The notes beneath the pieces are model-generated. The model saw only the letters and a list, made by a program, of their open reading frames with translations, searched no databases and had not been told where the DNA came from. A stretch of DNA of 64,000 nucleotides from JAFARE01 sp963777285 (GTDB lineage: Bacteria > Chloroflexota > Dormibacteria > Aeolococcales > Aeolococcaceae), in assembly GCA_963777285.1 (NCBI GenBank), contig CAVZPR010000001.1, positions 1,302,001 to 1,366,000 on the forward strand, given 5' to 3'. Shown here one piece after another: positions 8,718 through 17,900 of the stretch. The position numbers and the translations under genes are program-made. Every line of letters starts with the position of its first letter. Position 1 is the first letter of the stretch.

Positions 8718-9525
8718 ATGACTGGTCGCGGGCAACTTCTCGCCGACATCGAGCGCGATCTCATCTCGGACAAGCCCTTAGCCGACGTCCTGAGGATGTG
8801 CGTGCTGCTGGGCGGTCAAGTGGGATCAGTCCCATTGCGCGAGTGGGCGAGCAAGGAGCTGAAGGGATATGCGCCCGGTGACGACTTGCCTGACTATCGT
8901 CGCGTCGGTGCCGGCATCTTCGTAGACGCCACCACGATCAACGCGAGGATCACTGGCCAACAGGTCAGTACTACCGCTTTGCCAGATGTCGCGCGCGAGC
9001 ACATCCATGAGTACGTAGAGTTCCGTGATGGCGTCGGTGCTATCGAAGCGCTGATGGAACAGGCTGGCGGAGATTTAGGTGGCAGCAGCGTGAAATTGCT
9101 GTTGCCAGGGGCGGCGGAGTTGACCTCGATCATGAATCACGAGATTGCGGAGCCTTTCCAGCACATCACATCCGTGTACTGGCAGGTCAGTCGGGCGTCG
9201 CTCAAAGGAATCGTCGACCAGGTTCGCACGGCCCTAACCGAGCTCGTTGCGGAGCTCCGTGCCGGGACTCCCAGGAACGAGGATCTGCCGAGCCAGGAGG
9301 TAGCCAACCAAGCGGTCAATGTCACCGTACGCGGGATCGGTCAACGTATCAACGTTGGCGCGACAGACTGGGGCCGACGCCCCGGCCCACGTGGGCAACA
9401 GTGCAGGGCCGGGTGGTTCAGAAACAGGCTTTTGGACATGGCCGAAGAAGCTCGCGGCCGCTGTGGTCGGTCTCGCCACCATTGTCGGGGCCGTGATCGG
9501 CGTAATCCACCTGCTCGGACACTGA
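8718..9525 (+). CDS. AbiTii-domain protein with C-terminal helix, frame break
   Basis: The N-terminal 90 residues match the AbiTii domain of abortive-infection-type proteins: 'LLADIERDLISDKPLADVLR', then 'LREWASKELKGY' and 'LPDYRRV'. The rest is helical with a conserved-looking 'VTVRGIGQRINVGAT' stretch. In the opening frame the protein runs into a low-quality tail (to 9572). A second frame from about 9365 gives a linker, then 'WPKKLAAAVVGLATIVGAVI' and GVIHLLGH, a membrane helix ending at 9525, the likely true C-terminus. A one-base indel near 9360-9375 explains this. It sits ten bases after the winged-helix gene, next to the restriction system. Confidence 0.7.
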
Positions 9526-9799
9526 GGGTTGGTGATCGCCGCCAATCTCGCCATGTTTGCACCATTTGGTAGGTGCGGTAGTCCCCCTCACGCGAAATAG
9601 CACCTCTATGTGGCGAGTGAGGAGGCGAATCCGATGCCAGAGCCACCCAAATCCGCGCCTTTGGCGTCTTTGACGCGACGAGCCACACTGCCCCTGTCGA
9701 ACCGGCCGCGATTAGCCGGATCGATCCTCGTTCGAGTCGCAATGGTCAGGGCTCGAATCCGGCACCTGTTACGGGCCTGGGAATAGTGTCTGAGCACCT
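9526..9799 (+). other. Intergenic stretch, nothing recognised
   Basis: About 270 bases between the AbiTii-like gene and the next ORF. A GGCTCGAATCC motif near 9750 resembles a tRNA T-loop, but no acceptor, D or anticodon arm can be paired with it. No promoter or terminator stands out. Confidence 0.4.
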
Positions 9800-10165
9800 A
9801 TGAGCCGACGCCAAAAGTTCTGGTCTGGCCCCTGGAGGATGGTTGCGGATCCGCCGCCATGCGATCCCGACCGGCCTGGGAGGGCCCTCGCGTATTGTCC
9901 AAAGGCCCGGCGCGGCGGTCGATGCACATGCCTCTTCGATGTCGAGCTGATCGTGTCCGACCTTGACGAGGTGGGCATCTCGCAATTCTCGGATACGTTT
10001 GACGACGAGTTGAGCGCCGAGGAAGTGGAACAATTCACCAGGAAGGTGCTTGACGCTCTCAGTTCGATGGAGGGCGAGGCTGCGGAGCGACTTCGGCATG
10101 AACTCACCCTGATGCGCGATCTGGCTGCAGAGGGGTCCGGCCTTCGGGCCGATGACGAGGACTGA
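9800..10165 (+). CDS. Hypothetical acidic protein
   Basis: A 121-residue protein from ATG 9800. The basic N-terminal part carries CPKARRGGRCTC, whose cysteines might bind metal. The remainder is acidic and helical (EEVEQFTRKVLDALSSMEGE). It ends directly at the sigma-factor start region (TGAATGA at 10163-10169), so the two are probably co-translated. I recognise no family. A link to control of the adjacent sigma factor is possible but only inferred from position. Confidence 0.5.
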   Translation: MSRRQKFWSGPWRMVADPPPCDPDRPGRALAYCPKARRGGRCTCLFDVELIVSDLDEVGISQFSDTFDDELSAEEVEQFTRKVLDALSSMEGEAAERLRHELTLMRDLAAEGSGLRADDED

Positions 10166-10766
10166 ATGATCAGACTGGAACAACGACGATGATCTCGCAG
10201 ATGCTTTAGAGGCCAGCGATCCGCTTGCTCCCGATGCATTGGTCGAACGCTTTTACGATGCTCTCTATGCCTTCGCGAAGAGCCGTGACTTCTCCGATCA
10301 AGACGCTGAGGAGCTGGCCATGGATGCCCTTTTTGAAGGCTGGCGGAGTATAAAGTCGTTCACTCGTGGACGGTCGCTCAAACGCTGGCTGTCAGGTATC
10401 GAATACAAGCACATGCTTCGACTATGGGAAGCAACGAGCAAGCAATACCCATCCGTTCCCTACGATGCACTTATCGAAGCCATTGGTGACCTGCCAGCCA
10501 GCGTTGCTGAGGACCTTCGTGAACGCGGCCCGAACAAGCTGTGGCCGCAAGTGCAACTCGCTTTGACCCTGATACCCACGAAATACAGTTCGGCGGTTCA
10601 GCTTCGCTATATCGATCAGCGAGAGTATGAAGACATAGCGATTGCACTACGGATCGGCGGTGCAGGAAGTGCGCGGAACTACGTGAAGCGCGGCCTCGAC
10701 ATGTTGAGAGCGCACCTGCTGGCCACACCCCCTCAAGAACCACCGGCGCCTGATGGCGGTGGCTGA
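10166..10766 (+). CDS. Sigma-70-family RNA polymerase sigma factor, start frame break
   Basis: The clear frame begins at TTG 10239 and encodes a sigma-70 region-2-like N-terminus (DQDAEELAMDALFEGWRSIK) and a region-4-like helix-turn-helix near the end (YSSAVQLRYIDQREYEDIAI). The frame is open further upstream with protein-like sequence (SDWNNDDDLADALEASDPLA), and an ATG at 10166 is one base out of phase with it, so the gene probably starts there and carries a one-base insertion at 10169-10170. It lies inside the defence island and is followed ten bases later by an HTH gene. ECF-like size, but region 2 is weakly conserved. Confidence 0.6.
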
Positions 10767-10776
10767 GGTGACGAGA

Positions 10777-11432
10777 ATGGACAATCCATTGGAGAGGACT
10801 TTGAAAGACATTCGCGACGGTGCTGATATCCACGAGTTCGAGCGAACTCGTGGACGAGGAGATGACTTCAGGCCGACGAGGCATTCGGTCAGCTCCTGCT
10901 TGCGGCCTTCCGCGTGTCCGGCGAGGGGCCTTCTCTGGCTGCCGTGGAGCTTGCGGAAGAGAAATTCGGCCGGGAGAGCCGAAATATGGCGGCGCACGGA
11001 AAGCTGACCCGCAGACTACGCGAACGTATGCAGGCTGAGTTAGAGAAGGCCACCAGGGTCACTAGTCCCGGGGCCATGATCGCTCAGATAAGGGCTGATG
11101 CACACCTCAGCACTGAGGACGCTGCGTCGATGGTTGGCCTAGAGATTCCAGCTTATCGTTTATTGGAACGCGGCCAATTGCCCTTGTGGCGCACTCCTGC
11201 AGACAAGCTTGCTCAGTTTTGCCGGAGACTATCGGTAGACACGCATTTGTTGCTGACCTGGTTGATGTTGTTGGCAACCGGAACCGGATCCGCCGCCTAT
11301 GGGCGCCTCGACAGCGAAGAGGGCGAGCGCGGTGCGACTCTTGAGCGACTATCGCAGGATGCGAATGCCGCTGCAAAAGAGGACTTCGACGATTGGCGTC
11401 GTAGATTCATCGCCGCTTACGGCGGCCCATGA
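10777..11432 (+). CDS. HTH-domain protein, frame broken at N-terminus
   Basis: The dependable part is 10914-11432: a helix-turn-helix-like segment 'MIAQIRADAHLSTEDAASMV' then 'GLEIPAYRLLERGQLPL', within a helical protein of about 170 residues. Upstream, protein-like sequence continues in other frames back to ATG 10777 (MDNPLERTLKDIRDGAD, then SSELVDEEM, then ADEAFGQLLLAAFRVSGEG), suggesting one gene with two indels near 10840-10875. It overlaps the convergent ImmA/IrrE-type gene by 26 bases. HTH regulators beside ImmA/IrrE peptidases are often their cleavage targets, so a functional pair is plausible. Confidence 0.5.
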
Positions 11433-11940
11433 CCAGTTTCCGTTCGACCAGAACTATGAATAACGTCTCGGCGCTGACCTGGTAGACCTGCTGCCAGCGT
11501 TGGGCATTGGGATCACTTTCCCAGTCCATTCGGAACATGGGTCTCGGTAGCAGAATTTCGCGAGCAAACGAGTGGGCTTCCGCCTCAAATGCCGGAGCAT
11601 CGTCAAGGTCATCGATATCAACGGGCTCCGCCGAGAGGCCCGTGTTCCAACAGCCAATATCGTCGTGCTCAAGCAGGCAATGGCCCAGTTCATGAGCCAG
11701 CGTAAAGCGTCGCCGGTTGCGATTGCTGTCCGATTCTAGAAAGAGTTGGTGGCTGAGTCGGATGGTCCATGTGTTCCGGTGGAAGTAACCCCAACCAGAT
11801 GGCACGGTTCCCTCGATAACTTCGATGCCGTGCGCTGCGACGAGTTGGTCAATCGGTACCGGCGGAGCCGTAATGCCGGCATCGCGTATGACCTTCGTCA
11901 CCTCCGAGCGGATGAGGCCGTCGCGCATGTTACGCGCCAT
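11407..11940 (-). CDS. ImmA/IrrE-type metallopeptidase
   Basis: A zinc peptidase with the motif HELGHCLLEH inside 'RRFTLAHELGHCLLEHDD', followed by 'EAEAHSFAREILLPRPMF', whose Glu is the usual third ligand. This is the IrrE/ImmA pattern seen in peptidases that cleave XRE-type repressors. The frame is open back to 12264, but the upstream part overlaps the divergent Ubl gene and looks non-coding, so ATG 11940 is preferred, giving 177 residues. It is divergent from the ubiquitin-like operon with only 66 bases between, and convergent with an HTH gene. Control of the operon by peptidase-driven repressor loss is an inference. Confidence 0.8.
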   Translation of the reverse strand: MARNMRDGLIRSEVTKVIRDAGITAPPVPIDQLVAAHGIEVIEGTVPSGWGYFHRNTWTIRLSHQLFLESDSNRNRRRFTLAHELGHCLLEHDDIGCWNTGLSAEPVDIDDLDDAPAFEAEAHSFAREILLPRPMFRMDWESDPNAQRWQQVYQVSAETLFIVLVERKLVMGRRKRR

Positions 11941-11993
11941 GGAATAGATAGTAGAGGCCGGCCCGACATTGGCGCCGTTCCATACACAACGAT

Positions 11994-11999
11994 AAGGAG
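11994..11999 (+). promoter_or_regulatory. Ribosome binding site of the ubiquitin-like operon
   Basis: AAGGAG, seven bases before ATG 12007. It fixes the start of the Ubl gene and lies in the 66-base divergent region shared with the metallopeptidase gene. Confidence 0.7.
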
Positions 12000-12006
12000 T
12001 AACTTG

Positions 12007-12285
12007 ATGGCCGATCAGGGCAGCACGACACAGCTCGCGGATCCCGCCGGCGCGGTGAAGCACTTCGAGATCCAGGTAAATCGCGTTGAATTTCGCGAAG
12101 ACTACACGCAGAGGACTGGGCTTCAGATCAAGGAGGATGCGATCAAGGCTGGCGCGAAGATCAAGCTCAGTTATGTACTCGAAGAGGAGCGCCCGCAGGG
12201 GAACATCAGAATAGGGGACGATCAGGTTGTACCGATCCACTCGGGCCTCAAGTTCATAGCGCACCCCGGCGGGTCTGATTCATGA
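12007..12285 (+). CDS. Ubiquitin-like (multiubiquitin-domain) protein ending GG-SDS
   Basis: A 92-residue protein with one beta-grasp domain of the prokaryotic multiubiquitin type: 'KHFEIQVNRVEFREDY', then 'RTGLQIKEDAIKAGAKIK' (the TG.eIk helix motif), then 'NIRIGDDQVVPIHSGLKFIA'. The C-terminus is HPGGSDS: a di-glycine followed by three residues, as expected for a ubiquitin-like precursor that a peptidase trims before activation. Its stop overlaps the next start (ATGA at 12282). An E2-like gene and a JAB-E1 fusion follow, which supports conjugation to targets. Targets are unknown. The preceding 25 residues are likely a flexible tail. Confidence 0.8.
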   Translation: MADQGSTTQLADPAGAVKHFEIQVNRVEFREDYTQRTGLQIKEDAIKAGAKIKLSYVLEEERPQGNIRIGDDQVVPIHSGLKFIAHPGGSDS

Positions 12286-12627
12286 CGCGACAGGAGTTCA
12301 TCGACGGGCTGGGCGCGCTTGGAGAGGTGGAATGCAGGCCGCATCCTTCCGGACAGGCTGTTCGTAGCTCTGGCCGCCCAACCTGTCCCCGGCACGGGGC
12401 GAGCCTCGCGCGTTGCCTTTCTGCTTCCGGATCCTGTCACAGGGAGACCGCAAACGTTCGTTGACGCCGATCTCCGGACAAGATCAAACGGCGTGCCAAA
12501 CAACTGGACCACATCGGTGATCAACACCGACGTATTTGGGACGTGGTCATTCAACTGCGCTTGGGATGGCACGACTGATAGCGCCGAGGCTCTCGTCATG
12601 GCGGTGTTGGCCCAGTGGGATCGATGA
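12282..12627 (+). CDS. Putative E2-like protein of the ubiquitin-like operon, frame break
   Basis: About 114 residues. The start frame gives 'MTRQEFIDGLGALGEVE', and the rest is in another frame from about 12330: 'DRLFVALAAQPVPGTGRASR', 'VAFLLPDPVTGRPQTFVDA', and 'FGTWSFNCAWDGT' ending LVMAVLAQWDR. The beta-strand-rich core, a PNNW segment and the Trp-rich end resemble prokaryotic UBC-fold E2 proteins found between a multiubiquitin gene and an E1. The Cys in FNCAW is a candidate for the thioester residue, but I cannot align it with a known active site. Overlaps of four bases on both sides (ATGA) make it part of a tight operon. The E2 assignment rests mainly on position. Confidence 0.5.
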
Positions 12628-13917
12628 GCGGCGAGGTACGCGGGGCAACCCAGCTCGCGGAATTGATCGACAGGGTTATGGAGTTGGGGCGTGAGGAGCT
12701 CCTCATCGCCTTCGCAAATCCGTCGGTCAATCCGGGCTGGTTGATGGTGGCAACTGATGGGCGCCTGGCCACTGACGCCGAAGTCACGCGTGACGTAGCC
12801 GGTCTGCATTGGACTGGAGAGCTGACCTCCGCTATGTATGCGAAGGCCAGCAAGTCACACGAAGGGATCCTCTTGCTACATGCGCACGGCGGCGGTGGGT
12901 CACCCGTCGTGCCATCCCCAACTGATCGGAAGACAGACTGACGAGATCCTGAGCCATTTCGGAGCCCTACTGCCGGACGTAATTCATGCCTACGTCGTGG
13001 TCAACGAGAGCTGTGTTTCAGGCTGGATGCAGCACGGAGATCAGCGCAGGCCGGTCGGAGACATCCGAATTGCATCGCAGCCGATTCGTCGATGGACGCG
13101 GGGGACGAGACCACACGTCGGGGTCCAGCCGCGCGACACGCGCCAGGCTGCCGCGTTGGGCGGCTGCGGCATCGCTGCGCTTCGTATGGCGAGTGTAGGC
13201 ATCGTCGGTCTAGGCGGCGCCGGATCTCAGGTTGCTGAGATGCTGGCTCACGCTGGAGTTGGTCGACTGGTGATGGCCGATGGCGACCGCTTAGAAGATG
13301 TGAATCTCAGTCGCACGCATGGATCGTCGCCACGCTTGCTAGGCCTTCATAAGGTGGCGTCCATGCGGCGATTGGTCAGGCGTGTATCGCCAGAGACGAA
13401 GGTGACGGTAATCGCTGAGCATTTTCCCACCGTCGCAACGATTCGCCATCTTCGCGATGTCGATGTACTCGTTGTCTGTGTCGATAACCCATACGCCCGA
13501 GATGAGGCAAACCGGTTCGCTCTGCGTTATGCGATCCCACTGCTAGACGTCGGCACGACCATCACTGAAAAGCCACTTGCTATAGATGGGCACCTCTCGC
13601 TAGTCCTTCCGGGTAGTCGCTGTCTCAGATGCTTGGGTCACGTCTCCGACGCAATCCTCGAGGAGTGGCACAACGAAGAGAGGGCAGGGAAATATGGATT
13701 GCAAGAGGGCCGCCCCCAGGTTGTATCTTTCAACGGTCTGCTTGCCAGTGCGGCTGTAACCGAGGTGTTGAAGTTGGTAACGGGATTTGCCGGACCATCC
13801 TCTTCATCTGCCGAATGGCACTACCGAGCAATGTCGGGAGAGTTGCGACCCGTAGCCTTTGCCGACTCCCGGTGTCGTGACTGCAGCTGGTATGCGTTGA
13901 AGGCGGACGCAGCTTAG
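12624..13917 (+). CDS. JAB peptidase-E1 (ThiF) fusion, one frame break
   Basis: The N-terminal part, from ATG 12624, is JAB/JAMM-like: 'HEGILLLHAHGGGG' then SPVVPSPTD, an HxH-x9-S-x2-D metal site. The rest, in another frame from about 12930, begins 'EILSHFGALLPDVIHAYVVV' and leads into a ThiF/E1 domain: 'VGIVGLGGAGSQVAEML' (ATP loop), 'ADGDRLEDVNLSR' (Asp and Arg of the adenylation site), and Cys pairs CLRC and CRDC for a structural zinc. JAB-E1 fusions are known in bacterial ubiquitin-like operons. A single indel near 12900-12935 separates the halves. Predicted roles: trim the Ubl to its Gly-Gly, adenylate it and pass it on, and possibly remove it from targets. Confidence 0.75.
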
Positions 13918-13932
13918 GCTGACTCAACAGAA

Positions 13933-13955
13933 GGCGCGCACTCGCAGTGCGCGCC
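13933..13955 (+). terminator. Hairpin after the ubiquitin-like operon
   Basis: GGCGCGCACT and AGTGCGCGCC form a perfect ten-base stem with a CGC loop, 15 bases after the E1 stop. There is no T-run, which is usual for actinobacterial terminators. Confidence 0.65.
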
Positions 13956-14123
13956 GGCCAGGGATTTGCACGAGGTGTCTGACGCTTGGTAGTCGTACAT
14001 AGAGGGGCGCGACGGAAGCCCGGCTCCGACCGCTCAGCGCGAAAGGCGACAAGCCCTGCGGGCTGGTGGCGCGGTCAGAGAACCGCGGCTAGCTCGCAGA
14101 GGCGCGTTCGCGTCGTTTGGTAG

Positions 14124-14167
14124 TTCGAATAAGGAGAGTCTTCCCAGTAGACTCGTCCTTATTCGAA
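14124..14167 (+). repeat. Long imperfect inverted repeat
   Basis: TTCGAATAAGGA-GAGTCT and AGACTCGTCCTTATTCGAA are complementary over 18-19 bases with one bulged base and a short loop. It stands alone in the AT-richer gap between the ubiquitin-like operon and the PH-domain gene. It could be a terminator for both sides, an attachment or mobile-element end, or a regulatory hairpin. I cannot choose between these. Confidence 0.6.
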
Positions 14168-14344
14168 TCTACAGTTGCGCAGTATCGACAACGCATAAGC
14201 GTGCGCTTTTATCGAGTGGCATCAACCACCCGCGGCGTGCGCGAGAGCCCAGAGGGCGAGGCCCACAGCGACGAGGGTAAGCCAGCGCCATCCCCACGGC
14301 AACAGCAGGAACGCTCGGTGATCGTCGTTCGTCAGCTTGAAAGC

Positions 14345-14932
14345 TCACGACCGGTGTCGCGACGCATGCGCGCTTGTGAAGTCGCCACCTTCGGGGCTGA
14401 TCGTGGATGCCTGGGATGCAGCGTCTGGCGTCGCTGCGGCATGAGCGTTGAGCCACGAGTTAATCGTGTCGACGACTGCTGGGGCTGAGCTTGGACCGGA
14501 GCGTTGGGTCGGCGACCACCAGATGTCCCAGACCCGCAGCCTGCCATCGCGGGTTCTGAGTCCGAGCGTCAAGCCAGATCGCCCGACGGCGTTCCCCGCC
14601 CTCACCGTCTCAGCTCGGAGTAGGTCGTCTGCCCGGAAGGTTCGTCGCCTAAGCCATCCCTCGATCACCAAGTAGCCAGACGTCGTGGCGCGTAGCGTTC
14701 CGACCCGCGCGCCTCGCCAAAACGATGCTCCGCCGAGTGCCAACAGGATGCTGCCGACAAGCAACATCACCCAAGCAGGCTGGTTACGCGGGCGACCGGT
14801 GAGCACGACAAGCGCGATGAACACATCCACGGTAGCGAATGAGCACAACAGGGCCCTATAGCCAAGCCGCCGCAATACGATCACCTGATGGGTTCTCCGC
14901 GATCTCAAGCTGTCGGCGCCACACGTGGGCAA
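14345..14932 (-). CDS. PH-domain-like membrane protein at the end of the RHS gene
   Basis: A protein of up to 195 residues with two membrane helices (LLCSFATVDVFIALVVL and WVMLLVGSILLALGGASF) followed by a bacterial PH-like domain: 'VGTLRATTSGYLVIEGWL' and 'LTLGLRTRDGRLRVWD'. It overlaps the RHS stop by 28 bases on the same strand; the true start may be a later codon. Genes directly after RHS toxins often encode immunity proteins, and a membrane protein would suit a toxin with a hydrophobic tip. That role is inference only. Confidence 0.55.
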   Translation of the reverse strand: MPTCGADSLRSRRTHQVIVLRRLGYRALLCSFATVDVFIALVVLTGRPRNQPAWVMLLVGSILLALGGASFWRGARVGTLRATTSGYLVIEGWLRRRTFRADDLLRAETVRAGNAVGRSGLTLGLRTRDGRLRVWDIWWSPTQRSGPSSAPAVVDTINSWLNAHAAATPDAASQASTISPEGGDFTSAHASRHRS

Positions 14933-17900
14933 AGAGTCGCTGCATCCGCATATAGGGAGAACAGGTCAGGCAAGGCGTTTCGACTCTGCAAGAGCAAGCG
15001 ATAAAGTGGGTTCAACTCCTGCATAGGCAGGCCTTCAAGTGCCGCTTCGCCGAGCTTCGCAGGAACTGCTACTAAGCCAAGCCCACCGGCAGTGAGCAGC
15101 GCGTCTAGCAGGGAGGCCGCGCCGGCATTTGCTGAGCCGCTAGCAAAGCGCAGGCCGATCCGTGCGCTCAGAGCCACGACCGTAACCGCTGCGCAGACGC
15201 CGAGGGTTGCCACGACGCACACACCTGCGGCGACGGCTGAGATCGCGAATTCTATGGCCTGAGCGTTGTGTCCGATCCAAGCCGTTGTCGCATTCCAGGC
15301 GCCTGTCAAGGCCCTGCCCACCTGTGCAAGCTCACACGAGTTTGAGTCGAACGGATTCCAGGAGCAAAGACCAGTTAGGTCATTTCGGTTCAGAGGATCG
15401 CCGTTGGCGTACCCGTAGGGACTGAGTGTCGTCGCGACTGCTGGATCGCGGGTAAGGAATAGCCCCGAAACTGGATCGTAGTAACGAGCGCGCAGGTAGT
15501 AGAAGCCTGATTCGACATCCTGGTACTGCCCGGTGAACAGCAAGCGAGTTCCAGTGTTGCCCGTCTGCGACAGAATGGCACCGTAAGGGGTGTAGGTCCA
15601 AGAAGCCTGAACGGTGCCGGTCGGGTCCGTAGCGAGACGCGTGCTCCCGAGGCGATCTTGATGCAGCCAGAGGGTAGTGGAGCCAAACACCTGCTCCAAC
15701 GGCAGATCGTCCGGCCCGTAGACATAGTCGGTGGCGCCGTCGACGATGAGCGCAGGCAGCGAGCCGGATTCATCCCACACTTCAGTGCTCGTTGAGCCGA
15801 CCGTCTTGGAAATGCGCAGGCCGTCACCGTTGTACACGTAGCTGGCCGATGTGGATCCCGTGTTCCAGCTGGTCAGCCGGTCTGCTTGGTCGTAGCCGTA
15901 CGAGGCGGGGGCACCGGCTGGCGGGGTCATGGCGGTGCGGTTTCCGCGCGAATCGAACGAGTAGGCGGTGCTCCCCGAAGGCGGTGCCGCACATCCGTTG
16001 CCGCTGCTTCCTGGCAGCGTCCAGCAGAGCTGATCTGCGGGGTCGAAGGACTGGGTCGTGCCGTTGTTACCAGTTAGGTTGTCCGCCGAGTCGTAGCTGT
16101 ACACGTCGGCACCGCTTGGCGGCGATGAACACCCATTCGAGTTGCTGGAGCCCGCGTAGCACAGCTCGTCGATCGAGGTGTAGCGGTCGTGTGATACCGA
16201 CGCTGGTTGCGAGGTATCGCTGGTCTGGATCGCATCCGCGTCGTAGCCGTAGCTGGCTGAGAAGAGCGTGGTCGACGCCTTCTTGTCCGTAATCGAGGTC
16301 AGAACTCTCCGCCGCGTTGAAAGTGAAGCTGTCGACGACACCACTCGACGAGGGCAGCGTCTCCTTGGTCAGACCGCCGTCGGCGTTGTACCCGAAGGTC
16401 GTGGTGTTGGCGTTCCAGTCCTTCACCGAGGTGAGCCAGCCCGATCCGTTGTAGCCGCGGGTGACCACCAGACTGCCCGGGTAGGTGAGGGTGAGCAACT
16501 GTCCTTTGAGGTCATACGTGTAGCGCACGGTGGTGACGCCCTCGGTAGAGCTGGTCATGCGATGCAGTGAATCCCAGGACCAGCTCGAGCTCACCGCGCT
16601 GGTGGTCATGCCGGTGCGCTGGCCGTCGGAGTCGTAGCTGATGTTGGTTATGTTGGGCGTCACGCCGTCCGAGTAGGTGATGCTCGTCAGCTCGCTGGCG
16701 GCGTCGTAGCCGTAGGTGGTGCAGCCGGTCTGTGGAGACCCGTTGCAGCTGCCTCCCGAATCCTGCTGCGTGAGCCGGTTGCCGTCGCCGTCGTAAGTGT
16801 ACGTGGTCGTGCGGTTGTCGGCGTCGGTTACGGTGGTGATCCGTTGCAGGGTGTCGTAGCCGTAGGTGACGATGGCGTCGCCCTTGCCATCCTTCTCATC
16901 CAGCACGGTGCCGTCGGGGTTGTAGTCGGTCTTGAGCACAGAGCCGTCGCCCCGCTTCACCTGGGTCTGCTCGTTGGCGAGGTCGAAGGTGTACTTGGTG
17001 ACATGCCCCGTCGCATCGGTCTCAGTGACCAGGTTGCGATCCGCGTCGTAGGCCATCGAGGTGGCGTGGCCTAAGGGGTTGGTGATCTTCTGCGCGTCGC
17101 CGAACTGGTCGGTCTGCCCGTTGGTCTGCACGTAGCTGTAGGTCGTCTCATAGCTCGAAGATGGCGGTGGATTGCTGCAGATGATGCTGCCCGCGCGCGG
17201 CGTGTACGAAGCGAGCTTCCAGCCGTCGGCGTTGTAACAGACGGTAGTGATGTTGCTCAGCGGATCCGTCGAGGTCATCTGATTGCCGTAGGCATCGTAT
17301 GTGTACGTCCAGGACTTCCCGTCCGGATCCTTCATCGCGGTCACGTCGTCCGGGTGGCTGCTGTCGGCGTAGGTGTAGCTGGTTACGCTGTGCTGCAGCG
17401 GGCTCGTCCCGAGCAGCGGTGTTGATGCCGAGGTGAGGTTGCCGTTGGCGTCATACGTGTAGGTTGTAGTGACATTATTGCCGTCGGTCTGAGACAGCGG
17501 CTCGTTGAAGGCGTTGTACGTCGCCGATGTCTGCCGTCTGAGGGCGTCCGTTGTGGAGAGCACGTTGCCGTTGGCGTCAGCGGTCGACGTATTCAGATTC
17601 CCCTTCGGATCGAGTGTCGCGACGCGCACGGCCGTAGCCTGGTCGTAGCGGTACTGCCAGCTCGCCGCGCTCGCGGTCCCATAGCCCTTGGTCTGGGAGG
17701 TGAGCACCCCTTCCTGATAGGTGTCCTGGGTGATGTTGCCCTTGGGATCGGTCACCATGGTAGTTCCACCCGCCGCCGAGCTCGGGTCGCCAGCGTAGCT
17801 GAATGTCGTCTTGCGCCCGAGCTGATCCACCTGGTAGTCGACTTGACCTGAAGGGTTGTAGTGGGTGACGACCCCGCTCCCTCCGTTGCATGAGGCACCG

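Noticed and set aside
9740..9790. tRNA T-loop-like GGCTCGAATCC
   Set aside because: Flanking bases do not pair into a T-stem and no other tRNA arms are present.
11941..12264. N-terminal extension of the ImmA/IrrE gene
   Set aside because: It overlaps the Ubl gene completely in antisense and lacks family similarity; ATG 11940 is the likelier start.
14905..15430. A known toxin domain at the RHS tip
   Set aside because: No nuclease, deaminase or ADP-ribosyltransferase motif could be seen; only hydrophobic segments.
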